Shown in pieces: positions 25,330 to 34,500 of a stretch of DNA of 64,000 nt; position 1 is the stretch's first letter, and the number at the start of each line of letters is the position of its first letter. The position numbers were made by a program, and so were the translations under genes. The notes beneath the pieces are model-generated. The model saw only the letters and a program-made list of their open reading frames with translations. It did not search any database and had not been told where the DNA came from. Source of the stretch: Sphingomonas sp. IC081 (lineage in GTDB: Bacteria; Pseudomonadota; Alphaproteobacteria; Sphingomonadales; Sphingomonadaceae); assembly GCF_006874585.1 (NCBI RefSeq), contig NZ_CP029762.1:465922-529921 (forward strand). Direction: 5' to 3'.

Positions 25330-26625
25330 ATGGCCCTTACATCCGCTATCCCGCAGAGCGAATCGAACGACGAAGTGCCAGGTGGCTACGTCGACGCGCC
25401 TGAACTGCGCTATTTTGTCATGGCGCTGTTCTTCATCTTCGGCGGCATCACCAGCCTGAACGACGTGATCATCCCCAAGCTCAAGGAACTGTTCACGCTG
25501 GGCTACACGCAGGCGATGCTGGTGCAGTTCTGCTTTTTCACCGCCTATGCGGTAATCGGCATTCCCGGCGCGATGCTGGTGCGCAAGGTCGGCTACATGC
25601 GCGGCGCGGTTGCCGGGCTGGCGATCATGATCCTGGGCTGCCTCGCCTTCATTCCGGCTTCGCAGACGGCTACCTACTGGCTGTTTTTGGCTGCCTATTT
25701 CGTGCTGGCGGCGGGCGTGGTCATCGTCCAGGTTGTCGCCAATCCGCTGATCAGCCTGCTGGGCAAGCCGGAAACGACCAGTTCGCGGCTGACTTTCGCG
25801 CAGGCCTTCAACTCGCTCGGGACGACGCTGTTCCCGTTCGCCGGTTCGGTGCTGATCCTCGGCAGCCTTGCCAAGGTCTCCGCCCATGACCTCACGGGCG
25901 AAGCGCTGGATGCCTACCGCCGCGCGGAAAGCCAGGCGATCGTCCATGGCTACCTCGGCATTGCCCTCGCCCTCGCGCTCGTCGCCCTCGCGGTCTGGAC
26001 CTTCCGCAATCGCCTGCCGCCCGAACAGCACGGCGATCATAACGGCTTTGCCGGTTTCGACCTGCTGAAGCGCCCGCGCTTTTCCTATGGCGCGCTTTGC
26101 ATCTTCCTCTACGTCGGCGCCGAAGTCTCGATCGGTTCGCTGATCGTCAGCTATCTCATGCAGCCCCACGTCATGGCGCTGCCCGAACAGTCCGCCGGCA
26201 AGCTGATCGGCCTCTACTGGGGCGGCGCGATGGTCGGGCGCTTTGTCGGCTCTGCGGTGCTGCGGGTGCTCAACCCGGCGCTGGTCCTCACCTTCAACGC
26301 GGCTATGGCGATCGCCCTGCTGGCGCTTTCGGTAACGACGGCGGGCAATGTCTCGGGTTACGCGCTGCTGGCGGTCGGCCTGATGAATTCGATCATGTTC
26401 CCGACGATCTTCAGCCTGGCCTGCGAAAAGCTCGGCGCCCGCGCGGCGGATGGGTCGGGCATCATCAATGTCGCGATCTGCGGCGGCGCGCTGGTGCCGC
26501 TGGCGACCGGCGCCATTGCCGACCTGACCGGCGGCGACCTCGGCATCGCGCTGCTGCTGCCCGCGCTCTGCTATGCGGTGATTGCCGGTTTCGGCATCGT
26601 GGCCCGGCGCCCTGCCTCCGCCTGA
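25330..26625 (+). CDS. Sugar MFS transporter of the FucP/GluP type
   Basis: 431 residues with 12 predicted membrane helices. It belongs to the FHS sugar:proton symporter branch: FVMALFFIFGGITSLNDVII in helix 1, GYTQAMLVQFCFFTAYAVIG in helix 2, and the block VQVVANPLISLLGKPETTSS with RLTFAQAFNSLGTTLFPF, all typical of FucP, NagP and GluP proteins. It brings a free sugar through the inner membrane together with protons. The second half has FLYVGAEVSIGSLIVSYL. It is divergent from a LacI regulator. The nearest catabolic gene (26682) is a secreted amidohydrolase on the other strand, so the sugar is not identified. Confidence 0.9.
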   Translation: MALTSAIPQSESNDEVPGGYVDAPELRYFVMALFFIFGGITSLNDVIIPKLKELFTLGYTQAMLVQFCFFTAYAVIGIPGAMLVRKVGYMRGAVAGLAIMILGCLAFIPASQTATYWLFLAAYFVLAAGVVIVQVVANPLISLLGKPETTSSRLTFAQAFNSLGTTLFPFAGSVLILGSLAKVSAHDLTGEALDAYRRAESQAIVHGYLGIALALALVALAVWTFRNRLPPEQHGDHNGFAGFDLLKRPRFSYGALCIFLYVGAEVSIGSLIVSYLMQPHVMALPEQSAGKLIGLYWGGAMVGRFVGSAVLRVLNPALVLTFNAAMAIALLALSVTTAGNVSGYALLAVGLMNSIMFPTIFSLACEKLGARAADGSGIINVAICGGALVPLATGAIADLTGGDLGIALLLPALCYAVIAGFGIVARRPASA

Positions 26626-26646
26626 TCCGGCCGCCTGTGCATCGAT

Positions 26647-26672
26647 CCCCGGCCGCCGTGCGGCGACCGGGG
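26647..26672. terminator. Hairpin between convergent transporter and amidohydrolase genes
   Basis: CCCCGGCCGCC (26647-26657) pairs with GGCGACCGGGG (26662-26672) with one mismatch and a four-base loop. It lies within the 56-base gap between two convergent stop codons and probably acts in both directions. Confidence 0.6.
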
Positions 26673-26681
26673 TTCGTGCGA

Positions 26682-28013
26682 TCAGATCTGCGGCTGTCCG
26701 GCGGACTTGACGATCGCGCCGCCCTTCATGACGAAACCGACGTGCTCCAGTACCTTCACATCGCTGAGCGGATCGCCGTCCACCGCGATGACGTCGGCAT
26801 AACGCCTCGCCTGAAGGGTGCCGACATCCGCGCTGCCCAGCAGGTCCGCGGCATTGCCGGTCGCGGTCTTGATCGCATCCATCGGTGTCATCCCGGCCGC
26901 GACCAGCAGCGCGAATTCCTGGGCATTCTCGCCGTGGCTCGAAAGACCGAAGGTATCCGTCCCGAACGCGATCTTCACACCGGCGGCATATGCATCGTGC
27001 AGGTTACGGCGCAGCAGCGGCGCGATGGCGAGCGCCTTTTCCGCCGTTGACGGGTTGAGCTGCTCGGGGTGCTCCCTGGCCCGCTGGTAGACCCGCTCGC
27101 CGACCAGCATCGTCGGCACCAGATAGGCCCCGTGCTGCTTGAACAGCTTGTAGCTGGCCGCGTCCGCATAAGAACCGTGCTCGATGGAATCGACGCCCAG
27201 CGCGATGGTGTGATCGATGGCGTCCTTGCCGTGGGCATGGGCCGCGACCTTCATGCCCAGCGCATGGGCGGTGTCGATCACCGCCTTGATCTCGTCGTCG
27301 GTCATCAACTGATGACGCGGATCGTCGCCGATCGACATGACGCCGCCCGAGGGCATGATCTTGATCAGGTCCGCCCCTTCCCGCTTCAGGCGGCGCACGG
27401 CGAGGCGCGCGGCATCGGGACTGTCGATCACGTTGTCGCTGACATGCGGGATGTCGGCAAATTCGGGCCGCAAGCCGTTGACCGCGTCGCCGTGGCCGCC
27501 GGTCGGGCCGAGCGGGGTTCCGGCCACCCACATGCGCGGCCCCGGCACCACGCCATCCTCGATCGACTTCTTGAGCGCGACGACAACCTGCGTGTCGGCC
27601 CCGCAATCGCGAACCGAGGTGAACCCGGCCAGCAACGTGTTGCGGGTGAACACGGTGGCCTCGATGGCATCCTGGTAGTTGGTCCGGGTCACGCTGTTGC
27701 GGATCGGGTCGCCGGCATGCCAGCCGGCCGTGATGTGATCGTGGGTGTCGATCAGGCCGGGCAGGACGGTCTTGTCCGAAAGGTCGACCACCTCCGCGCC
27801 TGCAGGCGTCACGAATCCGGGCTGGATCGCGGTGATGCGCTGGTCGGTGATGAGGATCGACACGTTCTGCCGGGGCGCCGCGCCGGTGCCGTCGATCAGC
27901 CGCCCGGCGTGGATCACCACGTCGCGGGCATCGGCCGTACCGATCGCGCTGGCCAGCGCCAGCAAGCTGCACGAGAGTTTCGTCACGCGGCGTGAGAGTG
28001 TTTTCCGGTTCAT
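26682..28013 (-). CDS. Secreted amidohydrolase (prolidase/imidazolonepropionase-like)
   Basis: 443 residues. A signal peptide (about 1-29, ASAIGTADARD) directs it to the periplasm. The amidohydrolase fold has its metal ligands: LPGLIDTHDHITAGW (first His pair as HDH), the bridging Lys in LIKIMPSGGVMSIGDDPRHQ, His in VAAHAHGKDAIDHTIALGVD, His in SIEHGSYAD and the catalytic Asp in IAFGTDTFGLSSHGENAQEF. This set is typical of metal-dependent peptidase-like members that cleave Xaa-Pro or Xaa-Arg/Lys dipeptides or N-acyl amino acids. The actual substrate is unknown. The gene stands alone between the transporter and the cyclic di-GMP enzyme. Confidence 0.87.
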   Translation of the reverse strand: MNRKTLSRRVTKLSCSLLALASAIGTADARDVVIHAGRLIDGTGAAPRQNVSILITDQRITAIQPGFVTPAGAEVVDLSDKTVLPGLIDTHDHITAGWHAGDPIRNSVTRTNYQDAIEATVFTRNTLLAGFTSVRDCGADTQVVVALKKSIEDGVVPGPRMWVAGTPLGPTGGHGDAVNGLRPEFADIPHVSDNVIDSPDAARLAVRRLKREGADLIKIMPSGGVMSIGDDPRHQLMTDDEIKAVIDTAHALGMKVAAHAHGKDAIDHTIALGVDSIEHGSYADAASYKLFKQHGAYLVPTMLVGERVYQRAREHPEQLNPSTAEKALAIAPLLRRNLHDAYAAGVKIAFGTDTFGLSSHGENAQEFALLVAAGMTPMDAIKTATGNAADLLGSADVGTLQARRYADVIAVDGDPLSDVKVLEHVGFVMKGGAIVKSAGQPQI

Positions 28014-28118
28014 TGCACAGCCCCCTGAAATAGTGTGAAAACACGGTTGCCCGGCGCTTTGCCGCAGTCAATGTGTTTTCAGGCAGCCGCCGTCGGTCGT
28101 CCCCGCCTTGCGTGTTGC

Positions 28119-30020
28119 TCAGGCGATCCGTGCGCCGATTTCGGCCAGTGCGGCGGGACGTGCCAGGCAATAGCCCTGCCCGTAGCGGAACCCCAGTTCG
28201 CGCGCCGCTTCCAGCTGACCCTCGGTTTCCAGCCCCTCGATCACGCATTTCAGCGACATCGAGTGCGCCAGCGACAGGATCCCCCGGATGACCCGGCGCC
28301 CTGCCGGATCCTCGATCCGTCCGGTAAAGGTCTTGTCGATCTTCAGGATGTCGAGCGGCAGTTCCTGCAGCGAATTGAAACTGGAAAAACCCGTGCCGAA
28401 ATCATCCAGCGCGATCTTGGCGCCGGACGCGCGCAGGCGCTCGATCTCGCGCACCGCCGTTGCGAAGCTCGAGATCAGGGCGGTTTCGGTGATCTCGAAG
28501 ATGAACCGCCTGCCCGGTTGCCCGCTGCGGGTCATGGCATCGAGGATCGCGTCGACCGTCTCCGGATTGGCAAGGTCTCCCGCGGAAAGGTTGAACGAAA
28601 CCCTGAGGTGCGCGGGCAATTGCGCACAGGCGGCAATCGCGCGGTCGAACAGCGCGAGCGTGACGACGCGCAGGATGCCGAGCTTCTCGGCCGCCGAGAC
28701 CAGGGTTTCCGGCGGAACCGGCCCGGCGACCGGAGAGGTCCAGCGGGCAAGCGCCTCGACGCAGACCGCCGCCTTGCTCTGGATGTCGTAGATCGGCTGG
28801 AAGACCAGCGCGATCTCCTGGGCGAGATCGGCCGTTTGCAACGCGGATTCGACCAGTTGATCGGCGCGGATGATCTGCTCGAACAGGTGGGAGAATTTCA
28901 CGCAGTGGCCGCGCTGGTGCCGTTTGGCGTGATAAAGCGCAAAGTCGGCGCGGTCGAACAGCTTGTTGGCATCGGTGCCCGAAAGCGGATAGGCGGCGAC
29001 ACCGCCGGAGGCGCCGACCGCGATCTGCATGCCGTCCAGCGGCACCGGCTCCTGCACCACCCGGCAGACCCCTTGCATGAAGTCGCAGGCCTCGTCGATT
29101 TCGGCCTGGATGATGAAGCCGAATTCATCGCCCCCCAGTCTTGCGACACTGACGCCCGGTTCGTGCGCCTTGCACACGGCGGCCAGACGGTCCCCGATCA
29201 TCGCCAGCAGCCGGTCACCCTGGGCATGGCCGTGCGTATCGTTGACCGGCTTGAAGCCGTCGAGATCCAGCAACCCGATCGAAAAGCGGGTCTCCGTCGT
29301 CGCCCCGCTCAGCAATGCCTCGAGTTCCTCGAAGAATCGCCGCCGGTTCGGCAATTGGGTCAGCGCGTCGGTACGTGCCAGGCGCGCACTGTCGGCTTCG
29401 AGGCGCTCCGCCCGGCGCTGGCCGACGATCAGGGCGCTGCGCGATTCCTCCAGACTGACGAACGAGGCGAAGCAGTCGCGCACGACAAACAGGATGAGGA
29501 TGGTGATCAGGCCGGTTGAGCAGGCGATCGACAACCGCTCCTCACTGCCCTGCTGCACGCAATAGAGCGTGAACAGGCCGATCGCGATCATCGAGATCGC
29601 CACCGCAGCTGTGGGCAGATAAGTGAGGCAGAAGATGCATCCCAGCAAAGTGGCGGCAATGAACAGCATCACGTGCCCCTGCTGGGCCGGCGTGCCGTAC
29701 TGATCGAGCGCCAGCGCCCAGATCAGGAATCCCAGCGTCATCGTGATGCCGAGCACAGTCGTGCGGCGCATGATGGCGCGCGCCTGGTCGCCGGTGATCG
29801 CAGCAGGATCGATAGGGCGGGTCCAGGCGTAGATGCGCTGAAGACAGGCAAGCACAAGCAGTCCGGCAACCGCCACCGTCAGGTAGGGCGGTGCAACGTG
29901 ACGGTGCGTATAAGCGAGCGCTGCCGCGTTGACCGCCAGCACGCCGTACAGCGGCGGGATATGCCGCCGAAGGCGCAGGAATTGCGCCACCGGCAGGTCG
30001 GGCAGGCCTTCCTTGTCCAC
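28119..30020 (-). CDS. Membrane GGDEF-EAL protein (cyclic di-GMP synthase/phosphodiesterase)
   Basis: 633 residues from a GTG at 30020, chosen for the AGAGGA ribosome site seven bases upstream. An ATG at 30179 would add 53 residues but lacks a ribosome site and lies in AT-rich sequence. About five to six membrane helices (20-190) are followed by a GGDEF domain with intact LARTDALTQLPNRRRFFEEL and SVARLGGDEFGF (about 295). An EAL domain follows with VEALARWTSP (about 418), DDFGTGFSSFNSLQELPLDI and the final EGLETEGQLEAARELGFRYG. Both active sites look complete, so it could make or degrade cyclic di-GMP. It is divergent from the cellulose operon, whose BcsA has a PilZ domain activated by this messenger, which suggests local control of cellulose synthesis. 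Confidence 0.9.
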   Translation of the reverse strand: MDKEGLPDLPVAQFLRLRRHIPPLYGVLAVNAAALAYTHRHVAPPYLTVAVAGLLVLACLQRIYAWTRPIDPAAITGDQARAIMRRTTVLGITMTLGFLIWALALDQYGTPAQQGHVMLFIAATLLGCIFCLTYLPTAAVAISMIAIGLFTLYCVQQGSEERLSIACSTGLITILILFVVRDCFASFVSLEESRSALIVGQRRAERLEADSARLARTDALTQLPNRRRFFEELEALLSGATTETRFSIGLLDLDGFKPVNDTHGHAQGDRLLAMIGDRLAAVCKAHEPGVSVARLGGDEFGFIIQAEIDEACDFMQGVCRVVQEPVPLDGMQIAVGASGGVAAYPLSGTDANKLFDRADFALYHAKRHQRGHCVKFSHLFEQIIRADQLVESALQTADLAQEIALVFQPIYDIQSKAAVCVEALARWTSPVAGPVPPETLVSAAEKLGILRVVTLALFDRAIAACAQLPAHLRVSFNLSAGDLANPETVDAILDAMTRSGQPGRRFIFEITETALISSFATAVREIERLRASGAKIALDDFGTGFSSFNSLQELPLDILKIDKTFTGRIEDPAGRRVIRGILSLAHSMSLKCVIEGLETEGQLEAARELGFRYGQGYCLARPAALAEIGARIA

Positions 30021-30390
30021 GTCTTGATCCTCTGACGTCAAATCTTCGTTATAGGCAGATTGTTCCCGATTGCGGACGCGACGCTCAATTTGATGCGCCC
30101 TTTCATAAAAATAAGATAACAGTCGTAATCTCTGGGCAGGCAACGTGAGCAGGTCCAACAAGTCTTTAAAAATTGCCATGTATTTACTTGGAAATATGGG
30201 AATAAATCACCGCAGCCCAATCGAATTGGAGCGCTTGATTGACCGCTCCCGCGCACACCGCGACCGGCGGTGGGATGCCGCAATGCACAACGAAATGCGC
30301 GGATTTTGTCGAAATCGCTTTGCAGCGTGATTTTACAGTATATTAACCACTTTTAATCAGTATGGCGGAAGAGACTGGGGACCTGGCACC
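30021..30390. other. AT-rich intergenic region between the GGDEF-EAL gene and the cellulose operon
   Basis: This 370-base gap is clearly more AT-rich than the rest and should hold both divergent promoters. It includes the possible 53-codon extension of the GGDEF-EAL gene (30021-30179). The sequence TTAACCACTTTTAA (30343-30356) recalls a CtrA site, but its spacer is six instead of seven bases. TATATT (30340-30345) could be a -10 element for the cellulose operon, with no good -35. No other gene is visible. Confidence 0.4.
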
Positions 30391-30807
30391 ATGCGGATTG
30401 ATGCAAGAAACCTTCTGGACCGGTTGGGCCGAAGCGATTTCAGTTACAAGGAATTCGAGGATCGGTTTACCGATCTGGAGCTCTGGCCGATCCTGGAGGC
30501 CTTGCTGCGCGATCCGCGCCTGCAGGCGCTGGATCAGGCCGCTCCGCAGGTTTCCAAGTCCGCCTCGCGCGGCACTGGCGAAGTTCCTGCCCCGGACGAG
30601 CGGGTGCCCGAAGCCCCCAAGGAACAGATCCAGGTCCTTTTCAGCCGCTACGAACACGGCTCCGAACCGGCTGCGAGAGCCTCTGCCCCCGCGCCGCGCC
30701 CCGCCGATTCGTCGGGAGACGTCCGGGCGCTGCTGCGCCGTCTTTCGGCCGCCGTCGAGACGGAAGGTGCCGCCACCGGCACTGCTCCGCGCGAAGGAGA
30801 CGCCTGA
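30391..30807 (+). CDS. BcsR/BcsP-like small protein at the head of the cellulose operon
   Basis: 138 residues. The first 45 residues are ordered (MRIDARNLLDRLGRSDFSYK, then FTDLELWPILEALLRDPRL). The pattern Y-x(n)-W-P-x-L recalls the short BcsR proteins, which carry a D-Y...RWPLL segment. The rest is Pro/Ala/Glu-rich and probably disordered, with another short helix GDVRALLRRLSAAVE, which fits the proline-rich BcsP variants of other proteobacteria. BcsR helps BcsQ and sits at the inner-membrane complex in E. coli; a similar support role is inferred from its place directly before bcsQ, with stop and start overlapping (TGATG). Confidence 0.65.
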   Translation: MRIDARNLLDRLGRSDFSYKEFEDRFTDLELWPILEALLRDPRLQALDQAAPQVSKSASRGTGEVPAPDERVPEAPKEQIQVLFSRYEHGSEPAARASAPAPRPADSSGDVRALLRRLSAAVETEGAATGTAPREGDA

Positions 30808-31544
30808 TGCCCGTCATTCTCTGCCACGGACCCAAGGGCGGCACCGGCACGACCTTTGTCGCCGCGCATCTCGCGATGGGGCTGTCCGCCGAAGGCGCCG
30901 ACGTCACCGTGCTGACGTTTGCAGCGCGCGATACCATGCCGCTTCATTTCGGCCTGTCGCAGGCGATCAGCCTTCCTTCGCTGACCGCGCCTGCCGACGA
31001 GGCGGTGCTGGTCGGCGGCATCAACTTGCGCCACTGGACCCGTTCGGCCGACGACGCCGACCTGCTGCCGATGCTGAACGATCTTGGCTATCTATCGCCC
31101 GGCAAGGACCGGGTCATGGTGCTGGACGTTCCGTCAGGCGACTGGCGCGCCGCCCGGCGCATCGCCCAGGCTGCCTGCGCCCACGTCTGCCCCCTGACCG
31201 TGCAGCCCGACAGCCTCGCCCTGCTCCCGCAGATGTTCGACGAAGCCGGGACCGACGGCCTGTCGCGCACGGCCTTTGTCATCAACGCTCTTGACGAGAC
31301 CCGCCGCCTGTCCCGCCACGGCGCCGCCTTCGTGCGCGAGCTGGCCGGCCAGCGGCTGATCGGCCGCATCCGCTCCGACGAAGCGGTGCCCGAGGCCATG
31401 GCGATGCTGCAACCGCTGTCCCGCTACGCCCCGGCCAGCGCCGCGCTCAGCGATGTGCGCGCGATTTCGGCCAAGCTGGTCGACGCGCTTCATTCCACCG
31501 ATCCGGTCTGGATCGCCCCCTCCGCGGCGAGCCGCGCTGCATGA
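30807..31544 (+). CDS. bcsQ: Cellulose biosynthesis protein BcsQ, MinD/ParA-like ATPase
   Basis: 245 residues, the normal BcsQ length. The P-loop reads CHGPKGGTGTTFVAAHLAMG. The usual invariant Lys of GKT is Thr here, but the E. coli BcsQ also has GGVGTT as I recall, so this looks like a family feature and not a defect. Further blocks are VMVLDVPSGDWRAAR (Walker B-like) and AFVINALDETRRLSRHGAAF. It helps localise or assemble the cellulose secretion complex at the inner membrane. Overlaps on both sides (TGATG upstream, ATGA downstream) bind it into the operon. Confidence 0.82.
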   Translation: MPVILCHGPKGGTGTTFVAAHLAMGLSAEGADVTVLTFAARDTMPLHFGLSQAISLPSLTAPADEAVLVGGINLRHWTRSADDADLLPMLNDLGYLSPGKDRVMVLDVPSGDWRAARRIAQAACAHVCPLTVQPDSLALLPQMFDEAGTDGLSRTAFVINALDETRRLSRHGAAFVRELAGQRLIGRIRSDEAVPEAMAMLQPLSRYAPASAALSDVRAISAKLVDALHSTDPVWIAPSAASRAA

Positions 31545-34500
31545 CGGGTAAGGTTCTGCAGCGGGGAATACTGCGTTATCTCGTGATCGCGCTGGTCGTG
31601 GTGATCGCGGCGCTGGTCGTGAGCGTGCCGCTCGACAACAACGCGCAGTGGATCTTCGCAGCCGTCGCGGTTGGCGGAACCTTGCTCATGCGGCGCTGGC
31701 CGGGCCGGAAGGGCGCGCTGGCGCTTGGCCTGCTGGCGCTGCTGATGTCGACCCGCTACATGTTCTGGCGCACGACCCAGACCCTGGCCTTCGGCACTTT
31801 GCCCGAATTCCTGCTGGGCGGCGGGCTCTATCTCGCCGAACTCTACGCCTGGGTGATCCTGGCGCTTGGCTTCCTGCAGACCAGCTGGCCGCTCGACCGT
31901 CCGGTGATCGAGCCCAACGGCCCTTCCGAGGAATGGCCCACGGTCGATATCTACATCCCGACCTACAACGAAAGCCTCGACATCGTGCGCAACACGGTGT
32001 TCGCGGCGATGGACCTGGACTATCCGGCCGACCGCTACCGCGTCTTTATCCTCGACGACGGCAAGCGCGCGGAATTCCGCGCCTTTGCGCGTGAGGCAGG
32101 CTGCGGCTACATCACCCGCGACAACAACCTGCACGCCAAGGCGGGCAATCTCAACGCGGCGATGACAAAGACCGACGGCGAGCTCATCGCCATCTTCGAC
32201 TGCGACCACGTGCCGACCCGCGCCTTCCTCCAGCTCACAGTCGGCTGGTTCCAGAAGGATCCGCGCCTCGCCCTGCTGCAGACGCCGCACCACATGTATT
32301 CGCCCGATCCGGTCCAGCGCAACCTCGCCGGCGTGATCGACGACATGGCGGGCGAAGGCGACTTGTTCTACGGCCCGGTGCAGGGCGGCAACGACTTGTG
32401 GAACGCGGCCTTCTTCTGCGGCTCCTGCGCGATCATCCGCCGCGAAGCGCTGATGGAAACCAATGGCTTCGCCGGTGAAACGGTGACCGAGGACGCCCAC
32501 ACCGCGCTCAAGCTGCAGCGCACCGGCTGGAACACCGCCTACATCAGCGCGCGGCTTTCCGCCGGGCTCGCCACCGAGCGGCTCGTGCTGCACGTCGGCC
32601 AGCGCATCCGCTGGGCGCGCGGGATGACGCAGATCCTGCGCATCGACAATCCGCTGTTCGGCCCCGGCCTCACCTGGCAGCAGCGCCTCTGCTACCTCAA
32701 CGCGATGCTGCACTTCCAGTATCCGCTGCCGCGCATCGCCTTCCTGACCAGTCCGCTCGCCTACCTGATCTTTGGCCTCAACATCATCCAGGCCTCGGCC
32801 TCGCTGATCTTCGCCTATGCCCTGCCGCACCTGTTCTGCGCCTCGGCCTCGAACTTGCGCGCGCAAGGGGCGGACCGGCGGCCGTTCTGGGGCGAGGTCT
32901 ACGAGACCATTCTGGCCTTCCACCTCGTCAAGCCGACCTTGATGACATGGTTCCAGCCCCGCAAGGGCAAGTTCAACGTCACCGACAAGGGCAGCCTGCT
33001 CGATCGCACCTATTTCGACTGGGCGATCGTCAAGCCTCACCTCATCACCATCGGCCTGCTGCTGGCCGGGATCGCGCTGGCCGTGATCAAATGGGCGTTT
33101 TTCCCCTACATGTTCAACGTCCAGACCGACACGCTGGTGCTGAACATCTCGTGGGCCGTGTTCAGTCTCGTGATCCTGATCGCCGCCGTTTCGGTGGCGC
33201 GCGAAACCCGCCAGGCCCGCAAGGACATCCGCATTCCCGTGGAGCTGCCGGTAACGGCCTATCTCGCATCGGGGCACGTGCTGGAAACGCGCACCCTCGA
33301 CATCTCGATGGGCGGCGCCGCCCTTGCCCTGCCGCAAGGACGACCGGCGGGAGACAATGCCGTGCGGCACATCACCATGGCGATGGGCGACGAAGTCCTG
33401 TCGATCCCGGTGGAAACCCTGCGCACGACCGGCGACCGCGCCTTCGTGCGCTTCGAACAGCTTGACGTCCTGGCCGGACGCCACCTCGTGCGCGCCGTGA
33501 TGGGCCGTGCGGATGCCTGGCAACCGGCCTCGCCGCACGTCCAGGTGACCGGCCTGCGTTCGCTGGCCGACATCATCATCGTCGACATGGTGACCATTAA
33601 ACGTATGCTTCGCCTCAATTTTGCCGAACGCCGCGCCATGCGCCGGGAAGCCGAGCTAGCCGCACTCATCGCGCCTTCGGCCCCTGTCGCGGCCACGCCG
33701 TCCGCCCCTGCCTCTGTTTCGCCCTCGCCGACCCGCAAGACACGGGGCATCAGCCTCGGCAAGGCAGCCGCGCTGGCCTGCGCACTCGCGCTCGGTCTGG
33801 CGACGATCGTGCTCGGCTCGCGCGAGGTGCACGCCGCGCCCGTTCCGGCAAAGCCCGCCGCCGCTGCGGCCGACGGTGAAGCCGGGGCCGGAGCCGCGCC
33901 CGCGGCCGGCACCATTGCGGAGCGGCTGACGCTCAAGGACATGCGCATCACCACCCCGATTCGCCTCCAGGGCACCCAGGGGGAAATCGGCATACCGTTC
34001 GGCATGCGTCAGGACCGTGTGGTGACTTCGGCGGTCATGACCCTGCAGATGGCCTGGTCGCCGATGATGCTCGACAGCATGAGCCACCTGGTAGTGATCC
34101 TCAACGGCGAGGCGGTGCAGACGATCCCGCTCTCCCGTGCCGATGCCGGCGGCCGCGCGCTGCGCATCGCGATCAACCCCGCGCTGTTCCTGCCGGGCGA
34201 CAACCAGCTCAACTTGCGCCTGGTCGGCCACTACGCGACCGACTGCGAGGATCCGTTCAACTCGGTACTCTGGGCGAATATCAGCAACGTGCGCTCGTGG
34301 ATCGATTTCCAGTATCAGCCACTGCCCTTTGCGCCTGACCTTGCGCGCATGCCGCTGCCCTTCTTCGACAAGGGGCAGAACCTGCCGCTGACGGTGCCCT
34401 TCGTGTTTGCCGGCCAGCCCCGCAAGGGCGAGCTGGAAGCGGCAGCGGCCACCGCCTCCTGGCTGGGGTCGCTCGCCAGCTACCGGGGCTTCTCGTTCAA

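Noticed and set aside
30343-30356. A CtrA-like site TTAACC-N4-TTAA before the cellulose operon
   Set aside because: The two TTAA halves are separated by six bases, while the CtrA site has seven; in an AT-rich gap such a match is likely by chance.
30807-31544. A broken P-loop in the BcsQ-like ATPase (GGTGTT without the GKT lysine)
   Set aside because: E. coli BcsQ has the same GTT variant as I recall it, so this is a family feature and not a mutation.
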